DNA from: an uncultured Gammaproteobacteria bacterium
GTDB lineage: Bacteria > Pseudomonadota > Gammaproteobacteria > Pseudomonadales > Pseudohongiellaceae
DNA length: 64,000 nucleotides
Direction: 5' to 3'
Assembly: GCA_913060495.1 (NCBI GenBank)
Contig: CAJXRP010000015.1
Coordinates: 1-64,000 of the forward strand
Shown here: positions 33,778 to 43,440 of the stretch, one piece after another
Numbering within the stretch: the stretch's first letter is position 1
How the letters are laid out: every line of letters starts with the position of its first letter
Translations under genes and position numbers: made by a program
The notes under the pieces: generated by a model
What the model was told of the DNA's origin: nothing
Databases searched by the model: none
What the model saw: the letters and a program-made list of their open reading frames with translations, nothing else

Positions 33778-35080
33778 GCAAAGATTCTCCTACAGCATTG
33801 ATCAGGTCATCGATCTGCTTCTCGTTAACAATAAACGGCGGTGCCAATTGAATTGTGTCCCCACCCCAGCGAACATAAAAGCCTTTCTCTAAACATTTCA
33901 AACCGACCTCGAAAGGGCGACGCAGCGGCTCCCCCGGATAGTGCTCCAAGGAAATGCCGGCGGCTAAACCGTAGTTGCGAATATCTGTAACGAACGGGCT
34001 ACCCTTCAATGAATGTACTGCTTCTTCGAATTTCACTGCCATGGCATTAACGTTCTCGATTAACTCGTCCTCTACCAAAACCTTTAGTGCTGCCAAACCC
34101 GCAGCACATGCAACAGGATGCGCGGAGTAGGTATAACCATGGGGAAATTCCACCATATAGTCAGGACCACCCTTCTCCATGAAGGCATCATAGATTTCAG
34201 AACCCACCACTACCGCACCCAAAGGGATCGTTCCATTCGTAATCTGCTTAGCGAGAGTCATGATGTCGGGAGTAACACCGAATTCATCAGCACCGGTCAA
34301 AGAACCCATTCGACCAAAGCCGGTGATGACCTCATCGAAGATCAATAATATGTCGTGCTTATCGCAAATCTCACGAAGCCGATTTAGATACCCAACCGGA
34401 GGTGGCAAGACACCTGCCGTGCCAGACAAAGGTTCGACGATTACGGCAGCTATATTTGATGCGTCGTGCAACAGAACCAACTGCTCTAATTCATCAGCAA
34501 GGTGCGCACCTGCTGCAGGCATACCTCGACTAAATTTATTTTCGTCCAGTAAGGTATCGCCAATATGATCCGCATCCACGGACTGGCCGAACAACTTGCG
34601 ATTAAAACCAATTCCTCCCACCCCTACGCCACCATAATTTACGCCGTGATAGCCCTTCATCCTGCCTATAAATTTTGATTTCCCCGGCTGACCCTTGCTG
34701 CGCCAATAGCCGCGCGCCATCTTCAGCGCAGTGTCGATGGTTTCCGAGCCGGAGTCTGTGAAAAAAACATGGTCAAGTTTTGCGGGAGTGAGCTCTACTA
34801 CTTTGTTAGCTAACTCGAAGGAAAGTTCATGACCGTATTGAAAACCTGGCGAGTAATCCAAATTGGACATCTGCGCACTTACGGCAGCGGTGATTTCTTC
34901 GCGACCATGGCCTAGGCCACAAGTCCACAGACCGGAAAGGCCATCGAATATTTTCCTACCTTCGGCATCAAAGTAATAAGCGCCCTTGGCTGAGGCCATC
35001 ATTCTTGGCTGGTCTTTGAATTGTCGGTTGCCAGTAAATGGCATCCAATGCGCTTCGAGTTGCTCTCTACTCAGAGTCAC
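33764..35080 (-). CDS. omega-amino acid:pyruvate aminotransferase
   Basis: A 438-residue class III aminotransferase. PLP contacts: FFTDSGSETIDTALKMA, the acidic LLIFDEVITGFGR and the Schiff-base Lys in LAKQITNGTIPLG. The start LEAHWMPFTGNRQFKDQPRMM is the pattern of beta-alanine:pyruvate transaminases (BauA type). It converts beta-alanine plus pyruvate to malonate semialdehyde plus alanine. Middle gene of the symporter-aminotransferase-MmsA operon; the product is the direct substrate of the next enzyme. Taurine or other omega-amines cannot be excluded. Confidence 0.9.
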   Translation of the reverse strand: MTLSREQLEAHWMPFTGNRQFKDQPRMMASAKGAYYFDAEGRKIFDGLSGLWTCGLGHGREEITAAVSAQMSNLDYSPGFQYGHELSFELANKVVELTPAKLDHVFFTDSGSETIDTALKMARGYWRSKGQPGKSKFIGRMKGYHGVNYGGVGVGGIGFNRKLFGQSVDADHIGDTLLDENKFSRGMPAAGAHLADELEQLVLLHDASNIAAVIVEPLSGTAGVLPPPVGYLNRLREICDKHDILLIFDEVITGFGRMGSLTGADEFGVTPDIMTLAKQITNGTIPLGAVVVGSEIYDAFMEKGGPDYMVEFPHGYTYSAHPVACAAGLAALKVLVEDELIENVNAMAVKFEEAVHSLKGSPFVTDIRNYGLAAGISLEHYPGEPLRRPFEVGLKCLEKGFYVRWGGDTIQLAPPFIVNEKQIDDLINAVGESLHEFN

Positions 35081-35106
35081 GAGAATTCTCCTTTTTCATT
35101 TAGTAC

Positions 35107-36678
35107 TTAATTGCTAGCTGCAGGCTCCGCTTGCACAGAGTCGCTGCCGTCCACCCCATGGCCAATGCTATCCAAGTCAGCTCGATACTGAGCAGCCAGC
35201 TCATCGTCGGGCCAAAGAATGGTAACGACATATCCGACTATCAGCGCAGAAAGAAAGGATGGAGGCATTGTTTCAAGCGCGACAAAAATGGGCCCAATAG
35301 TCTCCATCTCTTGTAAGACAAACTTACAGATCATCGACATAGAGAAACCGGTTATCATAGAGGCTATCGCCGCTCTCTCCGTAAAACGCGTCCAGAACAG
35401 AGACATCAGCATCATCGGACAGAACGTCGCTGCGATCCCCGCCCATCCGAAAATAACAAACCAGAAGATAGTTCTGTCCGGCGACAACACCGAAACTGTA
35501 ATAGCTAGACCAAGAGAAACAACTGCGAAAACAATCGTTATAAGGCGACAGAGTCTCGCGGCCTGACCATCGGTCAAATCTGGATTTATCATCTTTGCGT
35601 AAAGATCATGAGTAACAGAACCCGCCGCCATAACTAACAATGATGATACGGTAGACATGATCGCAGACAACACCGCTGCCACATAAAGGCCAACTATTAG
35701 AGGCGGGAAGGTAAATTCCACCAACTCCGATAAAACATTCTGCGCCCCATTTCCCAGCACAGTATCCGGCTCAACGCCCTGGGTAGTAAAGATATAGCGA
35801 CCAAGAACACCAATACTCACTGCCGAGAAATCAACCAAAAATGTAAACAACATCGCTACCCACTTGCCGCGATTAATCTGATCCTCGCTACGAATTGCGA
35901 TAAGCCGGGCAAAGACTTGCGGTGAACCGAGAAAGCCAAGGCCGATTAACATCATGCCGATCACGACGGACACATTCATAAGTGTAAAACCACCGGCGCC
36001 CCACATGTTAACGAGACCGGGTTCGATGGCATACAGTCCATCGTAGATAGAACCACTATTAGACAGAGATAAATAAGCAACGAGAGGCAGCAACATCAGG
36101 CAGACCAGCATTACAGCTCCCTGAAACATGTCGGTCCAAGCTGCAGCTAGGAAACCTCCAGCTATGCAGTAGGTAGCAACTACCAGAAAACCGACTACGG
36201 CCCCTGTGTGATAATTCCAATCGAGAAAACTCTCGAAGGCAGAGCCGGTCGCGTCGATCTGCGCGGAGATGTAAATAAGTACAAAGATTGAAAGCGCGAC
36301 CGAGGACACGAGTCGCAGCACATTCGTTTTCGACTTGAACCGGCTACCCATGTAGTCGATCACCGTTATTGAGTCGTATTTGTCTGTGAGGCGCTTAAAA
36401 CGATTCGCCATCAGGAACCAAGCGACACCCACGCCAAATAATTCCCCTACTACGACCCAATAGGTGCTGAATCCCAGCATGGCACCCATACCCGTAAGAC
36501 CCAACAATAACCATGCTGATTCGCCCGTAGCCTGTGCCGAAAAGGCGGCAACCCAGAAGCTCAGAGATTTTCCGCCAATCACGAAGTCACTCATGTTCTT
36601 GACGCGCTTCGACGCCAGATACCCCAGAAATATTAATATTCCGAAGTAGATAATAATCATCGAGTATTTCTCGAGCAT
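35107..36678 (-). CDS. Na+:solute symporter (PutP-like SSS family)
   Basis: A 523-residue membrane protein with about 13 helices. The SSS family form is clear: SDFVIGGKSLSFWVAAFSAQATGESAWLLLGLTG near residues 30-65, the YCIAGGFLAAAWTDMFQGAVML segment, and SAIMSTVSSLLVMAAGSVTHDLY carrying the family's Na+-site serines. Closest in pattern to proline permease PutP, but located 26 bases before an omega-aminotransferase and mmsA, so the cargo is probably beta-alanine or a similar amino acid. First gene of the operon. Confidence 0.87.
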   Translation of the reverse strand: MLEKYSMIIIYFGILIFLGYLASKRVKNMSDFVIGGKSLSFWVAAFSAQATGESAWLLLGLTGMGAMLGFSTYWVVVGELFGVGVAWFLMANRFKRLTDKYDSITVIDYMGSRFKSKTNVLRLVSSVALSIFVLIYISAQIDATGSAFESFLDWNYHTGAVVGFLVVATYCIAGGFLAAAWTDMFQGAVMLVCLMLLPLVAYLSLSNSGSIYDGLYAIEPGLVNMWGAGGFTLMNVSVVIGMMLIGLGFLGSPQVFARLIAIRSEDQINRGKWVAMLFTFLVDFSAVSIGVLGRYIFTTQGVEPDTVLGNGAQNVLSELVEFTFPPLIVGLYVAAVLSAIMSTVSSLLVMAAGSVTHDLYAKMINPDLTDGQAARLCRLITIVFAVVSLGLAITVSVLSPDRTIFWFVIFGWAGIAATFCPMMLMSLFWTRFTERAAIASMITGFSMSMICKFVLQEMETIGPIFVALETMPPSFLSALIVGYVVTILWPDDELAAQYRADLDSIGHGVDGSDSVQAEPAASN

Positions 36679-36882
36679 GGAATTTTCTCTGTCGACTTCA
36701 GCTATAGGAGTACCTAGGTCGATAATACCTTTCAGGGCTAAAAGTTACACCCTAGCGATTAGGCAATGTATAAATTGGCAGCGCGTGGGTCTTTGCGCTG
36801 ATTCTGGCAGAAGACTATAGTAGATCGCTCATTTCCAGATTCTACCGACGAGAGACAAGCCTATCACCGTGGTATTCCCCAG

Positions 36883-37728
36883 ATGTCAGCACTAGTCCTT
36901 TCTGCCGTTCTATTTGCGGCCCTGCTGCACGCCACCTGGAACGCCCTGATTAAAGTTAGTGGCGACCGGCTCATCATCATGGGCGTAACTACGGCAACAA
37001 CCTCACTGCTCGCTATACCGATCCTATTCTTTCTGCCCTTACCCGCAGCTGAGAGTTGGCCCTATTTAATTTTATCCGCCTGCGTACACACGTTTTATAT
37101 GCTGGTACTTGTTAGAGCCTATGGCCTTGGCGACTTCGCCCAGGTTTATCCACTATCCCGTGGATCAGCTCCACTGCTTACCGCGACTTTAGGTTTCATC
37201 CTATTGAATGAGTCGATGAAGCTGTCGGAACTCTCTGGCATGTTGTTAATTGTGATCGGTATTTTCGGGCTCGCCCTCGAAACAAGTGCTGGCGTACTAC
37301 AACTCTCGCGACCCGCCCTTTTCTATTCCCTGCTAACCGGACTCTGCATAACAGCTTATTCCTTGGTCGACGGGATCGGAGTTCGTCTATCGGGAAATAG
37401 CCTCAGCTTCATTCTATGGATGTTTTTTCTCGATGGTTTCCTCGTTCCTCTTATCGCATTTACGCGAAGACCTCGCGAAGTATTTTTCGCCACTCTAAAA
37501 AACGTATGGAAAACCGGCCTTCTAGTTTCCATTCTCTCAACAACTGGTTACGCGATCATTGTCTGGGCATTCAGTCAGGAGCGCATCGCCCCGGTTGCAG
37601 TCTTGCGCGAAACCAGCGTCCTGTTCGCCATGCTCATCTCGGCACTCATTCTCAAAGAGGCCTTTTCCGCTCTCCGCGTAATCATCGTATGTCTCATTCT
37701 CGCTGGCATACTCCTGCTTGGCCTCTGA
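36883..37728 (+). CDS. EamA/DMT-family transporter
   Basis: A 281-residue membrane protein with about ten helices in two EamA repeats. The first begins ALLHATWNALIKVSGD, with the RAYGLGDFAQVYPLSRGSAPLLTATLGFILLNESM segment typical of DMT exporters; the second begins LTGLCITAYSLVDGIGVR. Divergent from the symporter operon (204 bases between). Relatives export amino acids, metabolites or drugs; the cargo cannot be told from sequence. Not clearly linked to neighbours. Confidence 0.86.
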   Translation: MSALVLSAVLFAALLHATWNALIKVSGDRLIIMGVTTATTSLLAIPILFFLPLPAAESWPYLILSACVHTFYMLVLVRAYGLGDFAQVYPLSRGSAPLLTATLGFILLNESMKLSELSGMLLIVIGIFGLALETSAGVLQLSRPALFYSLLTGLCITAYSLVDGIGVRLSGNSLSFILWMFFLDGFLVPLIAFTRRPREVFFATLKNVWKTGLLVSILSTTGYAIIVWAFSQERIAPVAVLRETSVLFAMLISALILKEAFSALRVIIVCLILAGILLLGL

Positions 37729-37774
37729 AAAGAAGTAGCGAATTCTCACACTAGTTGGCCTATCCACCTCTTTC

Positions 37775-37820
37775 TTGACCCGCAGGGAAAGTATATTTTT
37801 TATATATATCAACGGGTTAA
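37775..37820. promoter_or_regulatory. AT-rich promoter region with flanking inverted repeat
   Basis: TTGACCCG (37775-37782) and CGGGTTAA (37813-37820) match in 7 of 8 positions as an inverted repeat. Between them lies a 30-bp almost pure A/T block containing TTTATA/TATATA elements 18-20 bp after TTGACC, which can serve as -35. It is 120 bases before the RND gene start. Probably its promoter with an operator around it. Confidence 0.4.
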
Positions 37821-37939
37821 TGTTTTGGCATGAATCGTGTAAGTCCATTAAGGAATGAGTAGTCAAATGTAACCTTAATGCATCCATTGCGTCTAACTCA
37901 TACATCTAATAGTAAATAGAACTAGGTTGAGGCAAGAGA

Positions 37940-40900
37940 TTGAGCGCATCTACTAACATCATCGACATGTTCACCAATCACAAGGTGGCTTCGAATCTGG
38001 TCATGATCATGATGATCTTGTCCGGCCTCTGGGCGGCTGACCGCATCAATACCCAACTCGACCCAAGCGTTGAGTTCCCCGTTGTAGTGATTCAAGCGAA
38101 CTGGCCCGGCGCATCGGCCGAAGATATTGAGCAGCTCATCGTCGTTCCCGTCGAGCAACAGATCGCCAATATGACCGACCTAGAGAGCTACCGCTCCTTC
38201 AGTCGCAATGGCTCTGCAACGATTGTCGCCGTATTCTACTTCGACTCCGATATCAGCAAGAATCTAGACTTCGTAAAGAATCGCGTGACGCAGATTCGCA
38301 ATTTTCCCGTAGACATGGAACCGATTCAGATCTCGCAAGAAATCGACTACGAAGAAATAGCGGTTATATCAATTAGTTCCGATGGGTCCCTGCAAGAACT
38401 CATGCCACTGGTTCGCGAGATGGAAGATGATCTCTATGCCCGCGGAATAGAAGAGATTCGCTTTGACGGTATGCCGGAAGAAGAGATTGCCATCCAAGTT
38501 AGCAGTAGCAGACTGCTTGAACTGGACACAAACCTAGAACAAATAGCGAACGAAGTGCGTCAGCGTAGCGCGAACTCCCCTGCCGGAACCGTTGGCAGAG
38601 GCCAAGCTGAAATGCAGCTACGCAGCTTAGATCAGAAGCGTGAGGTCGCAGAGTTCGAACAGATGCAAGTCGCAATCGAGACTGACGGTCGATTGGCCCG
38701 ACTCACCGATATAGCAACTATCGAGAAGCGCCCCAAGGTCGGACAGCCGAAACTGTATCGCGAAGGTAAAGTCTCCATCGAGATGGAGTTGTACAGACTG
38801 ACCAGTTCCGATGCAATTGATACGGCGCGCATCGTCAACGAGTGGATAGCGGAAACAGAACCGAATCTACCTCGCGGTGTTGAGATTCATAAGTATCAGG
38901 AGGCATGGCTGCTGCTTAAAGAACAGCTACGAGTAATCTTCGAGAATGGCACCTCTGGCCTTATCCTCGTACTAGTCACTCTATTCCTGTTCTTGAATGG
39001 CAGAGTGGGCTGGTGGGTGATGATGGGCATTCCCGTTAGCTTCCTTTTCGCTACGCTTATCTTCTATGGCGTCTTCGGCGGCAGCATCAATATCGTCGCT
39101 CTTATAGCTTTTATTATGGCACTGGGTATCGTCGTGGACGATGCCATCGTAGTCAGCGAGGACGCAGCCACCCTCTTCGAACAAGGAATGAGCCCTGCCG
39201 ACGCGGCCGCAAACGGTGCCAAACGCATGCTGCTGCCAGTATTGGCCTCTTCCATGACTACGCTTGCTGCCTTCGTGCCACTCATACTTGCGGGTGGTGA
39301 AATGGGCGCGATCATCACCACGATCCCGATGGTGATGCTATGCGTGATCATTGCTTCCCTGATCGAATGTTTCTTCGTTCTGCCCGGCCACTTACGCCAC
39401 GCCTTCGAGAATACCGATCGTAACAAGCCAAGCGCATTCCGAGAAAAATTCGACAGCTTGTTCTACTCATTTCGGGACAACTACTACCAACCACTACTCA
39501 ATAAGTCACTCGCGGCGCCGGGCACAACACTTTGCGCCGCCCTCGCCTGCGTCATTCTTTCTATTAGCCTCATCGCAGGCGGCAGAGTCGGTCTTAATCT
39601 TGTTACCGGCATGAGCTTGGAGATGCTGGAAGCGAACGTGAAATTTTCCGCTCAGGCGAGCGAAGAAGATCGACAGGACTACATGCTGAGCCTAGAACAA
39701 GAACTCGAACGCATAGATGCCGAGAATGGTGGCACAAACATCAACGGCTATATCTCTAAGACCAACAGCGCGCGGCTGAATCAGGAACGCAAGACTGGCA
39801 GTCAGTATTCCTCTATAAGTATCGAATATGGTTGGGAGGAAGATCGCAGCATTCCCCCACAGGAATTCGTGAACCTGTGGCAGGCGGCTGTACCACCCTC
39901 TCCGTTGATCGAAGAGTTATATCTGGAGGTTCGTGGCGGCGCCAACAATGGTCGACCCGACCTAACACTCATCTTGAGTGGACGGGATATTCCAACGTTG
40001 AAGCAAGCCTCGGAGGAACTTCAGGATGCACTGGCCGCTTATCCTGGTGTCTCAAATGTCTACGACGATCTGCCATACGGAAAGGATCAACTCATTTACT
40101 CGATCAACTCTGCCGGAAAATCGCTAGGCATAACTACCGAGTCTCTCGGCCGACAGCTACGTGCAGCCTACAACGGCGGACGAGTCCAAATTTTCAATCA
40201 GAACGATTCGGAGCTCGAAGTCTCTGTCATGCTGCCGGACGATGAGCGAGATAGCCTGCACTCTCTCAAACAATTCCCAATTCAAACTCCTAGTGGCGAG
40301 CTTGTCGCAATGGGACTGATTGCCGACATCGAGAACCGCAGCGGCATAGATCTGATCAATCACAACAATGGCTTCATGTCGGTAGCTGTTAGCGCCAGTG
40401 TCGACCCACTGCAGAACAATACAGAGCAGGTAGTTGCGCATGTAACCGACAATGCCCTTACTCAGATCCGCGAAAAGTACAACCTCACTTCCGACCTAGG
40501 CGGCGCATCCAGACAGAACAAGGAACTACTGGATACATTGAAGACAGGTGCAATTCTAACTGTGATCTTTATCTATCTGATACTTGCCTGGTCATTTTCG
40601 TCCTATGTCTGGCCGCTAGCGGTAATGACTGCAATTCCTCTAGGACTAACCGGAGCGATAGTTGGACACTGGGTGATGGGGGCCGAAATTGGAGCGATGT
40701 CTCTGCTCGCCTTCTTCTCACTTACGGGAATAGTCGTGAATGACTCGATCATCTTAGTTAGCTTCTTCAGGCGCGAACTTGCGGCAGGCAAACCTTACCT
40801 CGATGCGATACACGACGCTTCGATATCGCGCTTCCGCGCGGTAATACTAACTTCACTGACGACTATAGCGGGCTTAGGACCTCTCATGTTCGAGACCTTT

Positions 40901-41101
40901 AGCTTGGCCATGTACATAGTGCCAATAGCTATAACCCTCTGTTTCGGCCTCGCCTTCTCAACGCTGCTAGTGTTGGTTGTTATCCCAGCGCTGATAGTGA
41001 TGATAGAGAACACCAAGATCAAACTGCACGAATTGTCGCCTTTTACCAAGCTGCAATCCCATCAAGAAATCACTTCCGCCAGCGAAGCGAATATTGTCTA
41101 A
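37940..41101 (+). CDS. RND-family efflux permease (HAE1-like)
   Basis: A 1053-residue inner-membrane pump of the AcrB superfamily: helix 1 at about 15-32, the first periplasmic porter domain to about 335, helices 2-6, and the mirrored second half. The proton-relay Asp pair in helix 4 is present (GIVVDDAIVV, about 399-400). In helix 10 the sequence LTGIVVNDSIILV replaces the SAKNAI segment that carries the relay Lys in AcrB, as in many divergent HAE1 pumps. The start is TTG after a purine-rich GAGGCAAGAGA. Operon with its adaptor (17-base gap) and probably the outer-membrane protein. Confidence 0.9.
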   Translation: MSASTNIIDMFTNHKVASNLVMIMMILSGLWAADRINTQLDPSVEFPVVVIQANWPGASAEDIEQLIVVPVEQQIANMTDLESYRSFSRNGSATIVAVFYFDSDISKNLDFVKNRVTQIRNFPVDMEPIQISQEIDYEEIAVISISSDGSLQELMPLVREMEDDLYARGIEEIRFDGMPEEEIAIQVSSSRLLELDTNLEQIANEVRQRSANSPAGTVGRGQAEMQLRSLDQKREVAEFEQMQVAIETDGRLARLTDIATIEKRPKVGQPKLYREGKVSIEMELYRLTSSDAIDTARIVNEWIAETEPNLPRGVEIHKYQEAWLLLKEQLRVIFENGTSGLILVLVTLFLFLNGRVGWWVMMGIPVSFLFATLIFYGVFGGSINIVALIAFIMALGIVVDDAIVVSEDAATLFEQGMSPADAAANGAKRMLLPVLASSMTTLAAFVPLILAGGEMGAIITTIPMVMLCVIIASLIECFFVLPGHLRHAFENTDRNKPSAFREKFDSLFYSFRDNYYQPLLNKSLAAPGTTLCAALACVILSISLIAGGRVGLNLVTGMSLEMLEANVKFSAQASEEDRQDYMLSLEQELERIDAENGGTNINGYISKTNSARLNQERKTGSQYSSISIEYGWEEDRSIPPQEFVNLWQAAVPPSPLIEELYLEVRGGANNGRPDLTLILSGRDIPTLKQASEELQDALAAYPGVSNVYDDLPYGKDQLIYSINSAGKSLGITTESLGRQLRAAYNGGRVQIFNQNDSELEVSVMLPDDERDSLHSLKQFPIQTPSGELVAMGLIADIENRSGIDLINHNNGFMSVAVSASVDPLQNNTEQVVAHVTDNALTQIREKYNLTSDLGGASRQNKELLDTLKTGAILTVIFIYLILAWSFSSYVWPLAVMTAIPLGLTGAIVGHWVMGAEIGAMSLLAFFSLTGIVVNDSIILVSFFRRELAAGKPYLDAIHDASISRFRAVILTSLTTIAGLGPLMFETFSLAMYIVPIAITLCFGLAFSTLLVLVVIPALIVMIENTKIKLHELSPFTKLQSHQEITSASEANIV

Positions 41102-41118
41102 CAAACCAAACGGAAAAG

Positions 41119-42420
41119 ATGATGAGCACTGAAAAATTGAAGAGCGTGATGAACCCACTAAAGAAACTCGGCAAGAAATTCACTGGGCTTCTACTGCTGG
41201 TCTTGTCGTTATTTTTGGGATTCATTATGGTCGCGACAGGACCGAGCGCAGAGCCTCTGGAAAAAACCGAGCGAGCCTGGCCGATATCCGTCATTACCGC
41301 GGCGCCTATCGATCTCCCCCCCACCCTACTCACTTATGGCAGGGTTGAGTCAAAGCAGGTAGCGAGCCTAAACACCAATATTTCCGCTCCAGTAAGCGAG
41401 GTCTTAGTGCGCGAAGGTGATCGCGTACAGGAAGGCGATCTACTTATCCAACTGGATGCAATGGAAGGGGAACTCACACTGAATGTTGCTCAGGCTAATC
41501 ACGACCGCAACGCAGCGCTACTTGCTTCAGTGAAGACTGAGTTCGAATTGGCCAATACGCTAACGGCTCAATATCAAGAGCTGAATGATATCTCACAGTC
41601 GAAACTGGGACGCTCCTTGGATCTAAACAAGCAACACATGATTTCCGATGCGCTGCTCGACGAAGCAAGACGGGATGCAAGCCAGGTAAATATCACGCTA
41701 CAACAACATCTTTCATTGGTGGCGAACTTTCCGAATAGAATCGCACAGCAGCAAGCTTCGGTGGACGAATCTGCCGCACGGTTAGGGCGAGCGAAACTAG
41801 ACCTACAACAGACACAGATACGGGCTCCGTTCTCCGGCCGTGTAATTCAAAGCAGCGTCTCGAAGGGAGATAGAGTGCTAGCAGGCGCGACGCTCATCGA
41901 GATAGCAGACTACAGTGGGCTCGAAATCCGCGCCTCCGTTCCATCCGATATTGCCTTCAGACTGAATCAGGTAATGTTGCAAGCCCAGAATGTGCACGCT
42001 AGCGCTAGCGTCGACGGAAGTGAATTGAAGTTCGTTCTCGACAGACTGTCCGGTGATGTGAAAAGCGGCCAGAGTGGTATCGATGTATTCTTCAAAAGCA
42101 GCGCAGGGGAGAATCTGGATATTGGAAGGGTCTTGAACCTGACTGTAGACATGCCAATAGAGCCAAACGTCCTCGCGATGCCCGTATATGCATTGTATGA
42201 GAACCAGACCGTTTACCGAATCGATGAACAACGTTTGCAGGCAGTGCGCTACGAGACTATCGGAGACTATGTCACGGCAGACAATGAACTGAGGACTCTA
42301 ATACGATCAGCTGAGATCAATGCAGGCGATCAACTGCTGGCCTCACAATTGCCGCGGGCAATCACTGGCCTCCTGATTGAACCTATCGCTAGTGATGGTG
42401 CCAGCCTAGGCATCAACTAG
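41119..42420 (+). CDS. RND efflux periplasmic adaptor
   Basis: A 433-residue membrane-fusion protein: N-terminal anchor (about 19-40), lipoyl half (ISAPVSEVLVREGDRVQEGDLLIQLD), a long alpha-hairpin (about 115-235), second lipoyl half (TQIRAPFSGRVIQSSVSKGDRVLAGATLIEI), then beta-barrel and membrane-proximal domains. It links the preceding permease to an outer-membrane duct. No TolC-type gene follows. Tandem ATGATG start; the first is used here. Confidence 0.88.
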   Translation: MMSTEKLKSVMNPLKKLGKKFTGLLLLVLSLFLGFIMVATGPSAEPLEKTERAWPISVITAAPIDLPPTLLTYGRVESKQVASLNTNISAPVSEVLVREGDRVQEGDLLIQLDAMEGELTLNVAQANHDRNAALLASVKTEFELANTLTAQYQELNDISQSKLGRSLDLNKQHMISDALLDEARRDASQVNITLQQHLSLVANFPNRIAQQQASVDESAARLGRAKLDLQQTQIRAPFSGRVIQSSVSKGDRVLAGATLIEIADYSGLEIRASVPSDIAFRLNQVMLQAQNVHASASVDGSELKFVLDRLSGDVKSGQSGIDVFFKSSAGENLDIGRVLNLTVDMPIEPNVLAMPVYALYENQTVYRIDEQRLQAVRYETIGDYVTADNELRTLIRSAEINAGDQLLASQLPRAITGLLIEPIASDGASLGIN

Positions 42421-42429
42421 ACCTATTCA

Positions 42430-42477
42430 ATGAGCATTGATGTGAACCAAGATTAGATTGCTTGCGTAAATGCTCAT
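42430..42477 (+). promoter_or_regulatory. inverted repeat abutting the start of the outer-membrane protein
   Basis: ATGAGCATT (42430-42438) and AATGCTCAT (42469-42477) are perfect 9-bp complements with a 30-base loop; the right arm ends one base before the ATG at 42478. No clear ribosome-binding site lies outside the arm, so an RNA stem here could control translation, or the repeat could be an operator. Confidence 0.45.
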
Positions 42478-43251
42478 ATGAAACTTTATAGCTATCGAAA
42501 TACAATACAAAAATGGCTAACGGCGATCGCCTGCCTGTTGCTACTCACACAAACCGCTCTCGGCCAGACTGGAAAACTCAGCATCGAACTTGAGCTGGGT
42601 TCGACATCGCAAGCCAAGAATGATGTCCAGATTCCTAATGATCTCAGTGGGACTCGATTTTCAGCAAAAGACATTATCGGCAATGGTCCTTGGACCAGCG
42701 CTCGACTAAATGGTCTCTACAACTTCAACGATAAGCACGCCCTACGCGTCGTACTCGCCCCATTCTCCTACAGTGAGACAGGTGTATCAGACATTCCGAT
42801 ACAGTACGAAAATCAAGCCTTCCAAGCGAACCAGCCGCTTAAAACAGATTACAAATTCAACTCCTGGCGCATAGGGTATCAATACCATTTCTATGAGCGT
42901 GAGAATCATGACATGTGGTTTGGAGTGACCGGTAAGATTCGAGATGCCGAGGTCAGCCTTCAGCAGCAGAACGTGAAAGCTACAAATGACAATGTTGGCT
43001 TCGTACCGCTACTGTATTTCGCAACCGAGTATAGGCTGAACAATAAATGGTCTGTATTCGCTGATATTGACGGTCTCGCCGGCGGCCCAGGAAGAGCATT
43101 CGATGTGAATGTGAAACTTAATTATGAGATCAACAACGATTGGAAACTTGGTATTGGCTATCGCGCTCTAGAGGGAGGCGTCGACAGCGACGACGTCTAC
43201 AATTTTGCTTGGTTCAATTCTGTATTGATAAACCTGTCGCGCAAGTTTTAG
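42478..43251 (+). CDS. outer-membrane beta-barrel protein
   Basis: A 257-residue protein: signal peptide (cleaved after ALG-QT, about residue 29), then alternating amphipathic strands (SARLNGLYNFNDKHALRVVLAPFSYSE, SWRIGYQYHFYERENHDMWFGVTGKIRDAEVSLQ) ending in the C-terminal Phe (LINLSRKF) recognised by the Bam machinery. About 8-10 strands, a small non-TolC barrel. It follows the RND permease and adaptor genes but is too small and of the wrong type to be their exit duct. Function unknown. Confidence 0.75.
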   Translation: MKLYSYRNTIQKWLTAIACLLLLTQTALGQTGKLSIELELGSTSQAKNDVQIPNDLSGTRFSAKDIIGNGPWTSARLNGLYNFNDKHALRVVLAPFSYSETGVSDIPIQYENQAFQANQPLKTDYKFNSWRIGYQYHFYERENHDMWFGVTGKIRDAEVSLQQQNVKATNDNVGFVPLLYFATEYRLNNKWSVFADIDGLAGGPGRAFDVNVKLNYEINNDWKLGIGYRALEGGVDSDDVYNFAWFNSVLINLSRKF

Positions 43252-43290
43252 AACTGCTAATTATGCTTAGCTAGATGATAGCTGTGCTAT

Positions 43291-43404
43291 TCACTGCGCC
43301 GATTGCTCTGACTGTTGAGTCAAGTTCGGCTCCTCACTATCAGCTCCACAAGCGCTCAACAGAGTCAGCGAACTAAGCATTATTCCTAACGTCACTATTT
43401 TCAT
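43291..43404 (-). CDS. tiny lipoprotein, 37 residues
   Basis: A short gene between convergent neighbours. It encodes a 37-residue precursor: MKIVTLGIMLSSLTLLSAC with lipobox LLSAC, so Cys19 would be lipidated, leaving a mature peptide of about 19 residues rich in Gln, Glu and Ser. The ATG at 43404 is preceded by AGGAAGAG at proper distance. The size and layout recall entericidin-like lipoproteins, but no sequence match to them is seen. Support is the signal peptide plus ribosome-binding site. Confidence 0.62.
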   Translation of the reverse strand: MKIVTLGIMLSSLTLLSACGADSEEPNLTQQSEQSAQ

Positions 43405-43440
43405 GCTTTCTCTTCCTGTATTGGCATTCTAAGCTTTTGA

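Noticed and set aside
37537..37905. leftward 122-codon frame over the DMT transporter end
   Set aside because: Overlaps a convincing transporter gene and lacks any family feature.
39832..40245. rightward 137-codon frame inside the first RND permease
   Set aside because: Wholly inside a strong coding sequence in another frame; no supporting features.
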